Positions 45,675 to 57,670 are shown, counted from the stretch's first letter. The stretch is 64,000 bases of DNA from Podocnemis expansa (GCA_007922195.1 ML681971.1:3112700-3176699), one strand, 5' to 3'. Program-made: numbers and translations. The notes: a model not told the origin generated them from the letters alone.

Positions 45675-47200
45675 ATTATATTGTATAGCTACCTTCTCCT
45701 TCATGAATTTGATCAGCAAATCCTCCAGTATGCAGGAGTCAGTTATCATGTTTTTTGATCTTTAAAACCACATTCTGCGATTGTGTAATCATTAGGGACC
45801 CAGTTCTAAATCACCCATTCCAGTGTTATAAAATGCCCTGTCCCTGTACGTAATTCCTCTTTCTGCTGTTCCAGGTGGTCTCAATGATTGCTTCTTCCTT
45901 CCTTTCACACCTCAGGACAAATACTTATGCTGATAGGAAATATTGAAAATGGTTGAAAAACCATATGAGGGGAAGAAGCATGTCCTTTTTGCAGCAAAGT
46001 TGTGCAACTTGGTTTGTTTGAATTTCTCTGCTTTTATGTGAAGCCTCTCAGCTGTCACGCACATTGACCTCAGGAGTGTCTGTACCTTTTCGTCTCTCCT
46101 AAAATAGGAGGACTGCCAATAAAAAGAGAGTCTTCACAACTGAAGAAGCTTAACACATATAGGCTGCTCTAACAACATTGGATTTAATTTAGGGACATGC
46201 CACCTTTTCATTCCTTCCAAGTTATCCTCTTTAACAGCCAAGACTTTATTGTGATGTGACTGTGGCACAGTTGGAGAATCCCTCTTTTACTCCATCTTTA
46301 CTTGGGAGAACAGCTTTATTCTTTCACTTCTCCCCTCCTCAGTAAAGCTTCAGGTTGTTTTTATTATTTCTTGCATTTCTACTAAAGAAATATTAAAATT
46401 GGAAAAAAATAACCATTCATCTGTTAGGGAAATTCCAGAAATCAGTGACCTGCCAAGAAGAAAAATAAAAGCTTAATTTGTGCAGCTTTTGATGCTTTGT
46501 GATGTATAAAGAAATCCTAGTTCTTCTGATATACACGCCGTGCGCATGCTCACACTCTCTCCACCTTTTTCTGGCACTCTTTAATGAGTGGAGAGCTAGT
46601 GAAATGGACATCACAAAAGACTGAAAACTGAACAATGAAGAGGAGAAAAGGATTTTTAGACCTGCTCTGTACACAGTTTTTATACCAGTTTTAACTGTTT
46701 TGATTAATGGTGGGATTTTAAACCAAAACAGTTAAGACTGAATCAATTGAGAGAATAAGATGTAGAAGCAGCTATATTCTGTTATAAATTAGCCCACAGT
46801 TGTGAGGTTGTACTGCTTTAACTCTATTGGTTTTTAACCTATATGTTGTTAAGCTATTAGTTGGTTTTAAACAGTTTACTTTTTGTTTGATTAATTCCCA
46901 TCTAACACAATTTACTAATCAACATTTAAATAAGTGAGATCTTGTTTAAAGATTCAGCAAACTGTCATATTAATTAAGGTTTGAAATCTCACAGTGCACA
47001 TCCTCCAAAGTACCCCAAGAGAGCCAGTGAAATTGGGGAAGATCCAATTTGACATTCCTGATATTTTAAAAGCTCTAAAAACTGATGGGCAGCCAGAAAG
47101 GTATTAACCCATTATCAAGCATAGAAGGTCAAATGTTGGCCTGAGCCACTAACTTGCTGGCGGTGCATACTTTATCTATTGCACAGCATGCAAATAATGA
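45675..47200. other. AT-rich interval, no feature recognised
   Basis: No gene or repeat terminus recognised. Confidence 0.4.
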
Positions 47201-47210
47201 TACTACTACT

Positions 47211-47365
47211 TCGAGTGCTGCTTGGATGCATTCAGTAATAGGCGTCTCCGTGACGGAGCACTGGATTGGTCGGAAAACTTTTGTCCTAGCCTGTCAAGAG
47301 AGGGTAGGTGGTCACGCCACCCAGTGGTCATATATATGGCCGCCTCCCGACCCCTTCCCAGTTTC
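47211..47365 (+). repeat. Left inverted terminal repeat of the 47.2-kb DIRS
   Basis: Reverse complement of about 52353-52530, with only small differences such as a missing CTGCTCCC in the left copy. It contains ATATATGG (47331-47338), mirrored by TATATATAGC on the right. Confidence 0.88.
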
Positions 47366-47536
47366 ATTTCTTCCACCTTGCGCATTGGATCTGGAACGTC
47401 TGCTCCTTGCGAACGCAAGCAGTCTGTCCATTCTTCTATGAGCTTTTTTCCCGACTGGGAGCACCTTTTCATGGACGTAGTTCCAACACAGGGATCCTCC
47501 ACTTTCGGGCAGGAACATCAGAGATCATCCATCAAC

Positions 47537-49195
47537 ATGCCAGGGTTTAAACTCTGCTCCAAGTGCAGCAAGACCTTCCCTTGGGACGATCCCCATGGGA
47601 AGTGCCTCCGGTGCCTAGGCGAAGACCACCTGGTCTCCACCTGTTCCCTTTATATGTCCTTTAAACCTTGGACAATCAAGGACAGGGAACAAAGGCGCAG
47701 TGTCCTAGCCTCTGAACAGGCTCGGCACTCTTCACCTGAGGCTTCAGGTTCCCGCCTGGTGCCGAGACCTGGTTTGGCACCAGAGCCAGCCTGGCATCGT
47801 GCTGTCGGTGGCCATCGAAGAATGAGCTCGGTACCAACCCTGGTACCTTGGCACTGATGCAGCACCTTGGCCCCTCAGCACTGCTCGAGGTCTCCCACGG
47901 TGCCAGGCTTGCCCCAGCACTGACCACAGTTACCTCCAGCACCGCAGGCTTGTCACAGCCCAGTACTGATGGTGCAGGGCCTGTCTTGTCAAGGCAGCCC
48001 TGTCTCCCCGGTTAAAGGCTCACCATGGGCTCGTTTGGGGTTGCTCCCAATACCGACGACCCTGGAGGCAGTGGAGGCCACTTGGCACTCCTCCTGCTGT
48101 CCACACCACCCTCCCCGACACCGGTTAGGAGGGGCAAACCAGCCTTCATATCCAAGGCCTGGCTTCATCATGGGCAATGCCGATCTCCCTCGCCCCAAAG
48201 CCCTCCATCTTCTACTCCGTTGAGGCCCGGTTCTGTAAAGCCATCCCCGCAGCAACTTATCACCTTGCCGTCGCTGGTACCGCCTTAAGAATCTGGAGGT
48301 ACTTCCCCCTGCTCAAGCCATGGGGAAGGTCCATCAAAAGGCTCTAAGTGGCCCTGGCGCCACACCTCGGTGCCATCACCCTTCCGCTTCTGCCCTCAAG
48401 AATGGTCCTCCCACGAGACCCTTTCCCCTCTGTGGTGGACACCTGGTACCACTCTGTCCCCGGCACCGGGCTCATGCAGAGGCAACCTGTCAGCGCACTT
48501 CGATCTGTTGCACTGCACCACAGCCCACTTAGGGATGGAGGTCCAGTCCTCTGACGCCCCCATCGGCCGCCCTGTTTGGGCCAGTCTTCTCCTCAGCAGA
48601 GCCACTTACAGTCCCTCTCCACCCAAGTGTTTGGGACCTGACATCCTCCTGATGGCAGAACCTGAACTCTATTGCCCCGGTGTCTGACACGGCTAGTCTT
48701 AAGTATAGGGTCCTCGAATCAGACTTCCCCTCTCTCGCCAACCATGCAATCCCTCCTAGGGACGTGGTACAGATGGCGCGAGGCCTGGGCGAGCCCTCTA
48801 GTGACCCCCTCCCTGCTTCAAGGGAAGCTAGGGAATTGGATCTCTTGGAAAGTAAGGTCTATTCCTCCTAGGCCTTCCAACTATGGGTCGCAAATAATCA
48901 GGCCCTAACCAGCAGATACATGCTGGATGTGTGGGAATCGGTTGCAAAATTTAGACAGTTGCTCACGCCGGAGGCCAAAGAGGAGTATGATGCATTCCTG
49001 GTGGAGGGAAGAATAATTTCTTAGGATCTCCTCCTCTCAGCCCGAGACGCGGTAGATACAGCAGCCCACACTATGGCCTCAGATGTAATCATCCGCTGAG
49101 CTGCCTAGGGTAGGGAAGCCAAGGTGTCCCCCACTGCGCAGCAGATGGTGCTTGATCTACTTAGGGGGTGACGCTTTGTTTCCCCCTGAGACCCT
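47537..49195 (+). pseudogene. DIRS gag-like relic (47.2-kb copy)
   Basis: Start ATG 47537 gives MPGFKLCSKCSKTFPWDDPH, then CLRCLGEDHLVSTC, aligned residue by residue with the gag of the 21.7-kb copy (CATCGKAF...DPHDRCLRCLGESH). The open frame runs to 47857. Afterwards the Ser/Pro-rich middle is broken over several frames. SDFPSLANHAIPPRDVVQMA (48717-48776) and LESKVYSS (48843-48866) end at a TAG. The frame beyond reads through further stops with RYMLDVWESVAKFRQLLTPE, matching the YNLWDSLRQFAHLLP block of the better copy. A conserved ARDAVDTAAHTMASDV stretch follows near 49041. Non-functional. Confidence 0.78.
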
Positions 49196-49199
49196 AACT

Positions 49200-52100
49200 G
49201 TAGTGGGTACCATACAGGACTCTACGGGAGAGGTAAAATACCTCGGTCTACTCCCATCCGGGCACTGTCCTTGCCCCACATAAACAATATGGGACAGAAA
49301 ACCACTCCTCCCACTCTCTTCCCAGATGAACCCAGGGCAGGGACTCAGCCCCTCCCCACCACCCCCTCAGTTCTATTCTGGGGGCTTCTTGGAGCCTTTT
49401 CCCCTTCCTTCCTCTGCAAGGAAGGGAGCCTATCTCAATTGACTGCCCACCATGATTCCCATAACATTCGGGACATGGACATGGCTTCAGTTCACCATCA
49501 GAGAAGGTGACTGATGCTCCTCTCCCTCCCTTCCCTTAGTGAGAGAATGGGGAGCTTACTAGGGCTGTTGGCCCCACCCCACCCTGCGTCGATATCACGA
49601 ACAAGGATGAGTCAGTCTTTGGCGTTGCTTCCACGATCTTATAAGAGGCGCAGCCCATGTAACCAAAGCCCTTCTCAGTTATCAAGACCCACCCAAACTG
49701 CAGCCCATTGCCCAGACAATTCTCAGCCATTGCTACCCTTGGGGCTGTTATTGAAGGAAACGGAACAAGAAAGCCCCCCACCCTTCAGGTACTTTCTCGA
49801 CTGACGATTCCTTCTGTTCTTGTAAGTGTTAAGGGTGGCCTTCATTAAAGCCGAAAGATGCATCATGTAGTAGCTAGCCACAACTACAGATACTTCTGGT
49901 ATGCGTGGACACGTGCCCATCCGCATGCGTGGGAAACCCCACACCCACCCCCGCCTGCCCACTGCCTGTCCTACATCAGGTAGGATTTATTCTTGCATCT
50001 GGAATGGGGAGGGATGCCTTGGGCATCTTTCCACCCCAACAAACTGGTCGGTACACGCGGTTAAGTCGGTCCTGCTAGGTCCTCAGCCCCCTTCACAGTA
50101 TGGAACCCTCCTACTACCCCACCCATTAGATGGGAATATGATACTCGGTACACTCTACTGCAAGCGGTTCGATGCTGAGGGGGGGCCAAGGCAGAGCTGT
50201 TCACAATCCCTACCTTGTTACTCACCTCTCCCTCCCCGCCCGCGGGGAGGGGGAAAACAACCAATGGTAAACAGTTTCTCCTGCTTCTTTGGGACAGCCT
50301 CATATCTAACCAGGACATCCCTGATTGGGAGTCCCTATCTAGGCCCCACCTTACCAAGAAAGTGGGGTGATACCCTCCCCACCCCACCCCTGAAGTAACA
50401 GCTTCTATATGTCCGACATGGAATCAACCAGGTCAGTAGGACCCATGGGAGAAGAGACAAGGCCTCTTCCCCAGCCATGTGGATGCAGGTGGAAGGAAAC
50501 TGACCTTAGGCCTCCCAAACTAAATGGAGGTGGAAGGAAACTCACCTTAGGCCTCCCAAACTAACTGCTAGCTAGCTTGGGGCTAGCTCATTGACAAACT
50601 TCATGCACACCACTGGGTTCCACATATGGCTGTCACCCAACTGGGGTATACATAAATGGCTGACTTTAGGTCACCTTGGTACCATGATTACCTATACCTG
50701 GGCTCGGGACACTACTACCTGGGCATCTGGCAAACATATTGTGCCTTCCTTTGTGGGACCTGAGGGTGAAAACCATTGGGTAGTTTCCATGTGATACCCT
50801 CACCGTAGGCATCTGCTAAGGTTTGTTGTGTTTCCTCTGATCACATGAGAGAGCTCAAGTGGACCAAAAACAAAAAACACCCCCCCCGCCCCTCCCCGAT
50901 TTCCAATCTGCACGGAAACCCGGAAATTTGTTTTCCCCATGGTGGGTTACTGTCCTGGATAAGATCGCATGATAGGGATAAGCCGCCTTTGTCGGATTTT
51001 CTAAATCCAAGGTACTCCTGCAGAGCCATGGTTTACACTCTGGGAATATCATATTTCCCACCTGGTCTTGGGAGGAGACCATTCACTCCTCCTATAACCC
51101 ATATCATTTAGAAGAGTAGTCCTTCTCTTAAAGACTCCGTAACTCCAGCGCACTCATAGGTGCAGCATAGTTGGGGTGGATATCATTCCTGGCGGTGCCC
51201 CCAGGCACACAAGGTTTTAAATCACTGTATTTCTAACCCCATAGGCCTTTCGGTCATCATGACCCAAGTGGCCAATCATTGGCATTGCATTCCCGTTGCC
51301 CTCGTCTTTCCCCTCCCCCCCCCCCCCACCGCTCTCCAGGCAGGCGTGGGGGGGGCATAAGGGTCAAGAGGAGGGTCCTTTTCTGTGAGTCTTCATAAAT
51401 ATCAAGGTATTTATAGAGACCAGGGTCAACAGCACTTCCTAAGGCCACCATGCCGACTTATAGGCGCCTAGTGGTCTGAAATGCTCCTTCCCAATGGTAA
51501 CTTTCTGGGTTGATACACTGTACAGGGCTGGAGGCTTGCGTTGCATCCTCCTGGCCCAGGGACATATTGACCGATATGCCATGTGGAGCTAATTGCACCA
51601 CCCCTGGCTTTTCTTTCTCATCAACCAGCACAAAGTGTCTTTCCTTAGACCCTTCTAGACTGAACTCAGTAGCGCTTTCCCTTGTGCTTTGCTGGGTACT
51701 TTAAATTCATACACTCTTTGGGCATGTGCCTTCGGGCCTTGATGCAGCCAGCTTGAGGGATAATGTTCATCCCTTCTGTTGTTATCTGCATAGGCCGCAG
51801 CCATCATGGCCAGCCCTGTACCTTATGGCTTCCAGTGCTCGCTCTCGTAAGTTCATGCTGAAGTGTTCTATGGCCAGACATTAATCCTGTGGCCCTCATA
51901 CCTTGAGCTATACCCTACAGATAGAGCAGCCAAACGCATCTTCTCCATGTGGTCGTGTTGCGTTGATTCAAAACTGGTTAAGGTGACCTTAGTCCATCCA
52001 GCCCACGCACACTTTGCTTCAGCTGGATTGGACCTACCCCCTGTGTTGGTTTGGGCCCACAGTTGTCGGTTCTCCCTTGCCAGGCCAAGAGCCCTAGTTG

Positions 52101-52200
52101 GTCCCTTGGTACCTGTTAGAACCTTGTTCGCTGGGCTTCTTCCCATCTGGGGTGTTGCTGTGCTGAAGGCGGAAGAGCCAACTCCACCCATCATCCATCA
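49200..52200. other. Unidentified GC-rich insert or replaced region within the third DIRS
   Basis: About 3 kb where RT/RNase H and recombinase are expected. Codon-like stretches of 60-165 codons occur mainly on the + strand (49514-49804, 49901-50398, 50591-50794, 50845-51111, 51510-51704, 51863-52210), separated by stops. I recognise no domain. 49650-49760 (PRSYKRRS) may still be the basic gag tail. Contains a 41-bp tandem duplication and a C13 run (51315-51327). Confidence 0.4.
50487..50568. repeat. 41-bp tandem duplication
   Basis: AGGTGGAAGGAAACTGACCT... (50487-50527) is repeated as AGGTGGAAGGAAACTCACCT... (50528-50568) with three differences. Confidence 0.9.
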
Positions 52201-52202
52201 GC

Positions 52203-52535
52203 ATGGCTAGTAGTCACTTATTACTGAATGCATCTGAGCAGCACTCAAAGAAGAACAGTGGGTTACTCACCAGTAATTGTCCTTCGAGATGGGCTGCTCG
52301 GATCCATTCAGGTCCCTCCCCTCCATCCCCGCATCTGAAGTTGGTGACTCCTAGGAACTGGGAAAGGGTCGGGAGGCAGCTGTATATATAGCCACTGGGT
52401 GGCGTGGGGAGCAGTGACCGCCTACTCTCTCCTGACAGGCTAGGACAAAAGTTTTCCGACCAATCCGGCGCTCCGACATGGAGACACCTATTACTGAATG
52501 GATCCAAGCAGCCCATCTGGAAGAAGGACAGTTAC
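52203..52535 (+). repeat. Internal complementary region and right inverted repeat of the 47.2-kb DIRS
   Basis: TTATTACTGAATGCATCTGAGCAGCACTC (52217-52245) mirrors the left terminus. GGGTTACTCACCAGTAATTGTCCTTCGAGATGGGCTGC mirrors the extreme right end (52500-52550). The outer right repeat covers about 52353-52530. Confidence 0.83.
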
Positions 52536-52559
52536 TGGTGCGTAACCCACCATTAGCAC

Positions 52560-52692
52560 TAATATAGTGCTTTTGATTGGTAGAGCACAAAATGATTTCC
52601 AAATAGAGGTGCCTTCCATTTTAAGGAAATAGAAACTGAGGCACAAGGGGGTTAAATGACTTTATCAGAGTCACAGAGCTGGGAATTTGGTG
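52560..52692 (+). repeat. MIR-type SINE
   Basis: GAAATAGAAACTGAGGCACAAGGGGGTTAAATGACTTTATCAGAGTCACAGAGCTGGGAATTT matches the MIR core pattern. Confidence 0.65.
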
Positions 52693-52794
52693 ACATGAGA
52701 TGTTTCCTTTTAGCATTTGTTGTGGGTTGATGGCTGCATCTGTGTTCTCTCTATGTGCCAAACCAGCTCTGCACAGGTAGCTGACACAGTAGAC

Positions 52795-52865
52795 CTCAGG
52801 GTGTGTCTATACTGACGGTGGCAAAATCGCCACCATCAGCTTGGCGTTCCAGGAGCTGTTAGCTG
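52795..52865 (+). repeat. Chompy-like MITE left-end fragment
   Basis: GGGTGTGTCTATACTGACGGTGGCAAAATCGCCACC resembles the end and inner hairpin of the 14.9-kb MITE. The right end is missing. Confidence 0.45.
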
Positions 52866-54020
52866 AGAGTCTGAACTTGCTGCTCTGCTCCTCAAAAGTT
52901 GGAACTGGAACTCCTGGGGGCCAAAGGGTGTACAGGAAAGCTGACCACAAGAGATATGTGGGTGGCTAATAAAGTTGCCAGCAGTTACCCAAGAATTTTA
53001 CATTCCCTTTGTAACTGCCAGTCGACTGTCATCGAAACCTGGCCCCAGTGTAGGCTAGGGCTCAGTCAGTCAGCCCAAGAAGAATGCAGACTTGTTTCGG
53101 TAGTTAAGGCATGTGGCCAGGTTTCTTGTAAATGATGCATGGTCAGTGTTTACAAGTACACTAATGTATTCTCATTACAGCGGACCATCTCAGTGAATGG
53201 TGGGCCTTTTTGTTCTCCCTCAGTTAGACAAAGACACCCTTTCTGACTCTTGTTTTTTATACATTTTGATGCAAACAAATTTATTTTTATTTTATTTTTA
53301 TAAATTTGTTAATCTTTAAAAGTACAACAGAACCTTTGTAAGTTACACATTGCCCCTCTGATGTAGTTAGTTACTGTGTTTTACCTTGTACATGTTGATA
53401 AGATCAAAACATCTCTATCACCCTGCCACCTTAACCTTTTTTTTTTAAAAGGGGTCATTGTGTTCCAGTATTATCTTCAGAGCATGTGATTATACTATAC
53501 TTGGTATAGGGGAGTTCTGGTACTTTCTGGAATGTGTTTACATGAACACTTAGTGTTTAGGAGTGCTAGTCTTTTTGCAGTGCCAACCCTGTTCTTGCCA
53601 AGTTCATGTGTTGGATAATGAACCTGAAAGTAGGCATCTGGTTTATAAGAGGGCAGGGCCTGACTTGGCTTGACTCTTGCTAACTATGCTTTATATGAGC
53701 AGGGATTGACTTGGGTTTTTAGGCCTTACACTAGACCTTTTATATAGTGCCTGATGTCTCAGGTTCTCTCTTACTATTTGTGCCAAATTGCTAGAGAAGT
53801 CTTGACTTTTGGAGTCTCCTGATTTGATTATACTTCCTGAACACTAAATTAATGCTAGCTTTGTTTTTTAAGAAGAAAGGAAAAATTCCAAGTTTGCTCA
53901 GTTCCAGTTTGTCAGTAGAGCTAATAAACTCCTTTAGGCTGCAGGAAAGGTACTATAAAGTTTTCAGGTCCTCAGGCCAGAGCCAAACAGACTGCTTCTC
54001 ATAAAAGTGCTTCCACTCTA
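52866..54020. other. Interval without a gene
   Basis: Includes a decayed palindromic-repeat fragment at 53262-53335 (AAATTTGTTAATCTTTAAAAGTACAACAGAACC). Otherwise nothing recognised. Confidence 0.4.
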
Positions 54021-54024
54021 GTAT

Positions 54025-54275
54025 AAAACAAGTATTGAGTCCTGTGGTGCTTAAAGACTAAGAAATTTATTTACTGCATGAGCTTTCATGGCAGAAAATC
54101 CTACTTTGTCAGAGGCTTTGAAGATTCTGTAAGTTACCCCATCTTCAGAGTGTCTGACGAAGTGGGATTTTCTGCCATGAAAGCTCATGCGAAAAATCAG
54201 TTTGTTAATCTTTAACTGCCACAGGACTCCTTGCTTGTTTTGCATAACTAGACTAACATGGCTACCCATTTGGAA
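54025..54275 (-). repeat. Palindromic reptile repeat, complete long hairpin
   Basis: The left arm ATTGAGTCCTGTGGTGCTTAAAGACTAAG...CATGAGCTTTCATGGCAGAAAATCC pairs with the right arm GGATTTTCTGCCATGAAAGCTCATG...TTAATCTTTAACTGCCACAGGACTCC. The tail CTAGACTAACATGGCTACCC corresponds to the GTAGCCGTGTTAGTCT head. Confidence 0.8.
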
Positions 54276-54770
54276 CATGTCAGCACTCTACTATGAAAAG
54301 GGAATAGGTCCCTTCTAACTAGAGACTGGACTTGTTTGCTTAGAGATTGTCCAGTTTATTTTACCTGATGGCATTTTTCTGGTGGACAAAGATATTTCCT
54401 ATACCCATCATCCTCTGAAACATGGTTAGGTTTATTAGTAATGCTGTTTACTTTTTTTTCTGTGCTGCTTCAAAGATTTTTTTTTTTTTTTTTGTGATGG
54501 TCCATGAATAGTATTTTGTATATTTTGCAGTTTCTGGACAAGTTTTTTCACTCTGAGTGTGAGTGAGATCCTTTGTTTTCTAACTAATTTATTCCAGCTA
54601 GGGTTCTTTCTCCTCACTCTGTAAGTATTTTTCTTTATATTAAGAGCTTTGGCATATTTGTGTTGGTGGAAGGTTGTCAGTCTCTAGGCAACCTATGTCA
54701 GTGCTCAAAATTCTGCTATCTCATTGGTCATTTGCACCTTTAAAACTGCTGTAAAGCAAAGTCCCATCGG

Positions 54771-55309
54771 AGGCTTTGTCTACGTTGTTGGTGAAATCTG
54801 GTGGCAGTCAATGGGAGATGCACAAACTACTGTATATAGCTTGCATATCTCCTGTCAACTTCTTGATTTTTACTTATTGTGGCATCCCCACTATGCCATG
54901 CCAATGGGAAATTCCCTCCCTTTGTCACAGCATTACTCTTTTTTGGGGGGTGGATTAGTAGTGATGACTTCTGGATCAATTGAGCGGGTCTCCAGTACTG
55001 CTTAGTCAATCCTGAAGAATCATTGTGGTGATGCCAACAGTGCTGCCATCAATATAGACCAAGAGTCCCCAGACTACAGCTCATGAGCCACATCCAGGCT
55101 GCCAACACATTCTGACCAGCCTGCTCCTGCTGTTCCAACCCTTCTCCCAAGTGAACCCAGCATGCTGCTTCCATCCACAGGCAGTGCCGCACTGCAACTG
55201 CCACCCCTCTGTCCCACTGCTTTCCTCATGTGACATGGGCTTAAGAGCAAGATGAAGGGATGTGCCCCTGGCAGCTAAAAGTATGGGGACCCCTGTTGTA
55301 GACAGAGGC
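54771..55309. mobile_element. Chompy-like MITE with nested hAT
   Basis: Left end AGGCTTTGTCTACG, right end GTAGACAGAGGC before TTA (55310-55312). The interior follows 14951-15232 (CCTCCCTTTGTCACAGC; TTCTGGATCAATTGAGCGGGTCT; TCAATCCTGAAGAATCA). The right terminus is interrupted by the hAT at 55060-55295. Confidence 0.68.
55060..55295. mobile_element. hAT-type element, 236 bp, nested in a MITE
   Basis: Ends CAAGAGTCCCCAGACTAC and AGTATGGGGACCCCTG. Flanks ATATAGAC (55052-55059) and TTGTAGAC (55296-55303), 6 of 8 equal. The interior has TCATGAGCCACATCCAGGCTGCC, the head pattern shared with 37186 and 62998. Confidence 0.75.
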
Positions 55310-55312
55310 TTA

Positions 55313-56690
55313 GAAATATAATTTTCATGCATTGAAAAATTCAGTCCTTATTTGCTTCAAAGGGAAGGAGGATGTAGAAGAGTCCCAGTGCCCTATTGGC
55401 ATAGTAAACCATTCCTAAGCTTGAGTATTATACATGTAAATATGTCAGTGTGTTTAATTTTTCCAAAATCTAAAAACAGGCATGCAATTTTCATTCTCTA
55501 AGCTAAGGTTAAGGTAAATTATGTTGATGCCACAAAAGCTTTCATCCTCTTAAGACAGTTTCAGTTTATACTTGGAATTGGGGCTTTGCGTATTTAAAAA
55601 AATGCTGCGCATGCACTAGTTTACATTTTTATAAGCTTTTTCTGTCTTGGTACATTGCCTTTTTTATTCATTTGACACTTTTCAAGTCTGTGGATATTTC
55701 TTTAACTAGATTCCATTTTGTCAGCTTTTGTTTGCTATGTAAATTTTCCAGTTACGTATTAAGTGTGTTTTTCAAAAGATGACAGCCCTATTCAGAGGCT
55801 TAGAAGACTTTTGACTTTCTTTAGAAATAGATTGTTTTTTGAGTCTTTTTTTACAAACAAGCACCTCCTTCTAACCCTTATGTAGCTTTTTCACTACCCC
55901 AGCCTCTTTGTTGTTGTTCAAATTAAGAAAATCAACTACTGTATGTGGATATGTTGAATATTTAAAAAACAAATACCAGTGCATGCATGTTATCTTTTAT
56001 GGTGGAAAGATATTGTCATGTATGCCATTTTAGACCAGAGATTAATTTTGTTTCTTTTTCTGTTAGGTCTTTCTGCTTTTGAAAAATATTCATTAAGAAG
56101 ACCCATAGATTGATCAGACTAAAATAAGTGGTTTGTGCTTACATTTTAAGAGATAGACATTGAGCTAAGATAAAACTGAGCTTTGCTGGGGATTAGCACT
56201 CAGTCTTTAATTTCTGAAGATTATAATTTATTCCAAATTATCATTAATGTTATTTTTAGTCTTTTGATGAGATTGCTGTAGAGGGGATTGTAAAATTTTT
56301 GTTACTGTCTATACTGTATATGCCATTGCTAAACAGCTAACAGGAATCAGTTAAGGAATGTGATAGGAACTAAATTGTTATGGAATATTGGTTTGCTTGT
56401 TATTAGATGATGATTGGCTTTTGTAAGTAGGCATGAGGTAATTCTTGACAAGGAGTGTAATTTCAGAGTTTAATATACCCACTTTGTTCACACACACACA
56501 TTATATATCAGTTGAAAGCTTATTTTCTGTACATTTATATGTGATGTGGTGCAATCATGTGGTGATGTAAATGACGTATAGTACCCAAAATGAATATGTT
56601 CTTTCAGGTACAATTCCAGAAGCTGCAATTAATTAATTCAAGGACACTTATGAACAGGTTGGCATTAGTGTCAGAGATGACAGAACACAA
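55313..56690. other. AT-rich interval, no feature recognised
   Basis: Nothing recognised. Confidence 0.4.
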
Positions 56691-57565
56691 CTGCATTTTA
56701 TGAACATACTAAGGCTATAAAAGGAGTGGCGTAAAAAGAAGTAGTGGAAGACAGAGTCCACAAACGCATTTCTGCCTCTGCACTGGACAGGGATGGAGAG
56801 CATGTCGCAGATCTTCCCAACCATGTCATCAACGACATGACAAACCCATCTGACTCTGACTCATATCTACAAGTAGCTGTCAACATCTGTGCTGGACTGC
56901 ATGCATCATCAGGTATGCAAAAGTCTCTTCTGAAAAATAACAAATGTTGGCGAAGAACAAAGGCAGAGATTTGTGACAGGTGCATTCCATACTTATGGAA
57001 CATATATGCTGTTCAGATGAGTCAAGAAATCTGGTGTCAGAACATTTGCTGACATGGCCAAGAAGACCAAATGTACATATGGCAAGGGACAGACAGTCAC
57101 AGCACTTTTCAGTTCAGGAATTGCTTTTTGCAGAGCCTTGTCCTTTGCAAGATGGAGAGATGATGTTACTGTGGCAACTGTTCTTAGTCACATACTGGTA
57201 CCTGGGCCTGTGTCCCTCTCTTGTGCTGATGGGGCAATAAGAAGAGAAGACACAGCTGATTTAAGGCAGCAGATAGAAGCCAAGAAGAGAAAAATCCCTG
57301 AGCTAAGAACATGCATCAGAGGAACACCCAGGGTACATCAGAGATGCCATGACTGTCACTCAAATGATGACTGGAGGTGAATTACACTTAGTTGATGGAC
57401 TGGTTGCTGAGTATTCAGTCGAGGTCCTAGAAGATTTGACAAAGCTAATTTTGTAATCAAAGCCTTTAACATGTGAAAGCTGCAGAAGGACAGTGCTGGA
57501 CAGGATCTAAGGTTGTATGCAAGAAAAGTCAGATGATTGGTGAATTTCCAAAGGGATGGCTGTTA

Positions 57566-57670
57566 GTCTAGTCCAGCAAAGAAAACAAGGAGTCGTGTGG
57601 CACTTAAAAACTAACAGATTTATTTTTCACATGAGCTTTCATGGGAGAAAATCCCTCATCAGATGCCGTT
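57566..57670 (+). repeat. Palindromic reptile repeat, truncated, nested
   Basis: GGCTGTTAGTCTAGTCCAGC head, AACAAGGAGTCGTGTGGCACTTAAAAACTAACAGATTTATTT, then GAGCTTTCATGGGAGAAAATCCC. The second arm is absent. Confidence 0.75.

Larger units (their letters stand above)
47211..52535 (+). mobile_element. DIRS retrotransposon, third subfamily, with unidentified 3-kb interior
   Basis: The left terminus (GTGCTGCTTGGATGCATTCAGTAATAGGCGTCTCC, GGTCGGAAAACTTTTGTCCTAGCCTGTCA) is mirrored at 52395-52515. An internal complementary region lies at 52203-52330. The gag relic is at 47.5-49.2 kb. RT and recombinase motifs (YLDD, HxxR) could not be found in any frame between gag and the right end. Confidence 0.82.

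Noticed and set aside
47206..47518. Minus-strand open frames over the left DIRS terminus
   Set aside because: They are complements of terminal repeat and gag start; the + strand gag with its cysteine cluster explains the region.
51863..52210. Possible membrane or envelope-like segment (hydrophobic LVGPLVPVRTLFAGLLPIWG)
   Set aside because: Only one hydrophobic stretch, no cysteine pattern, cleavage site or neighbouring viral genes; could equally be the broken end of the DIRS recombinase frame.
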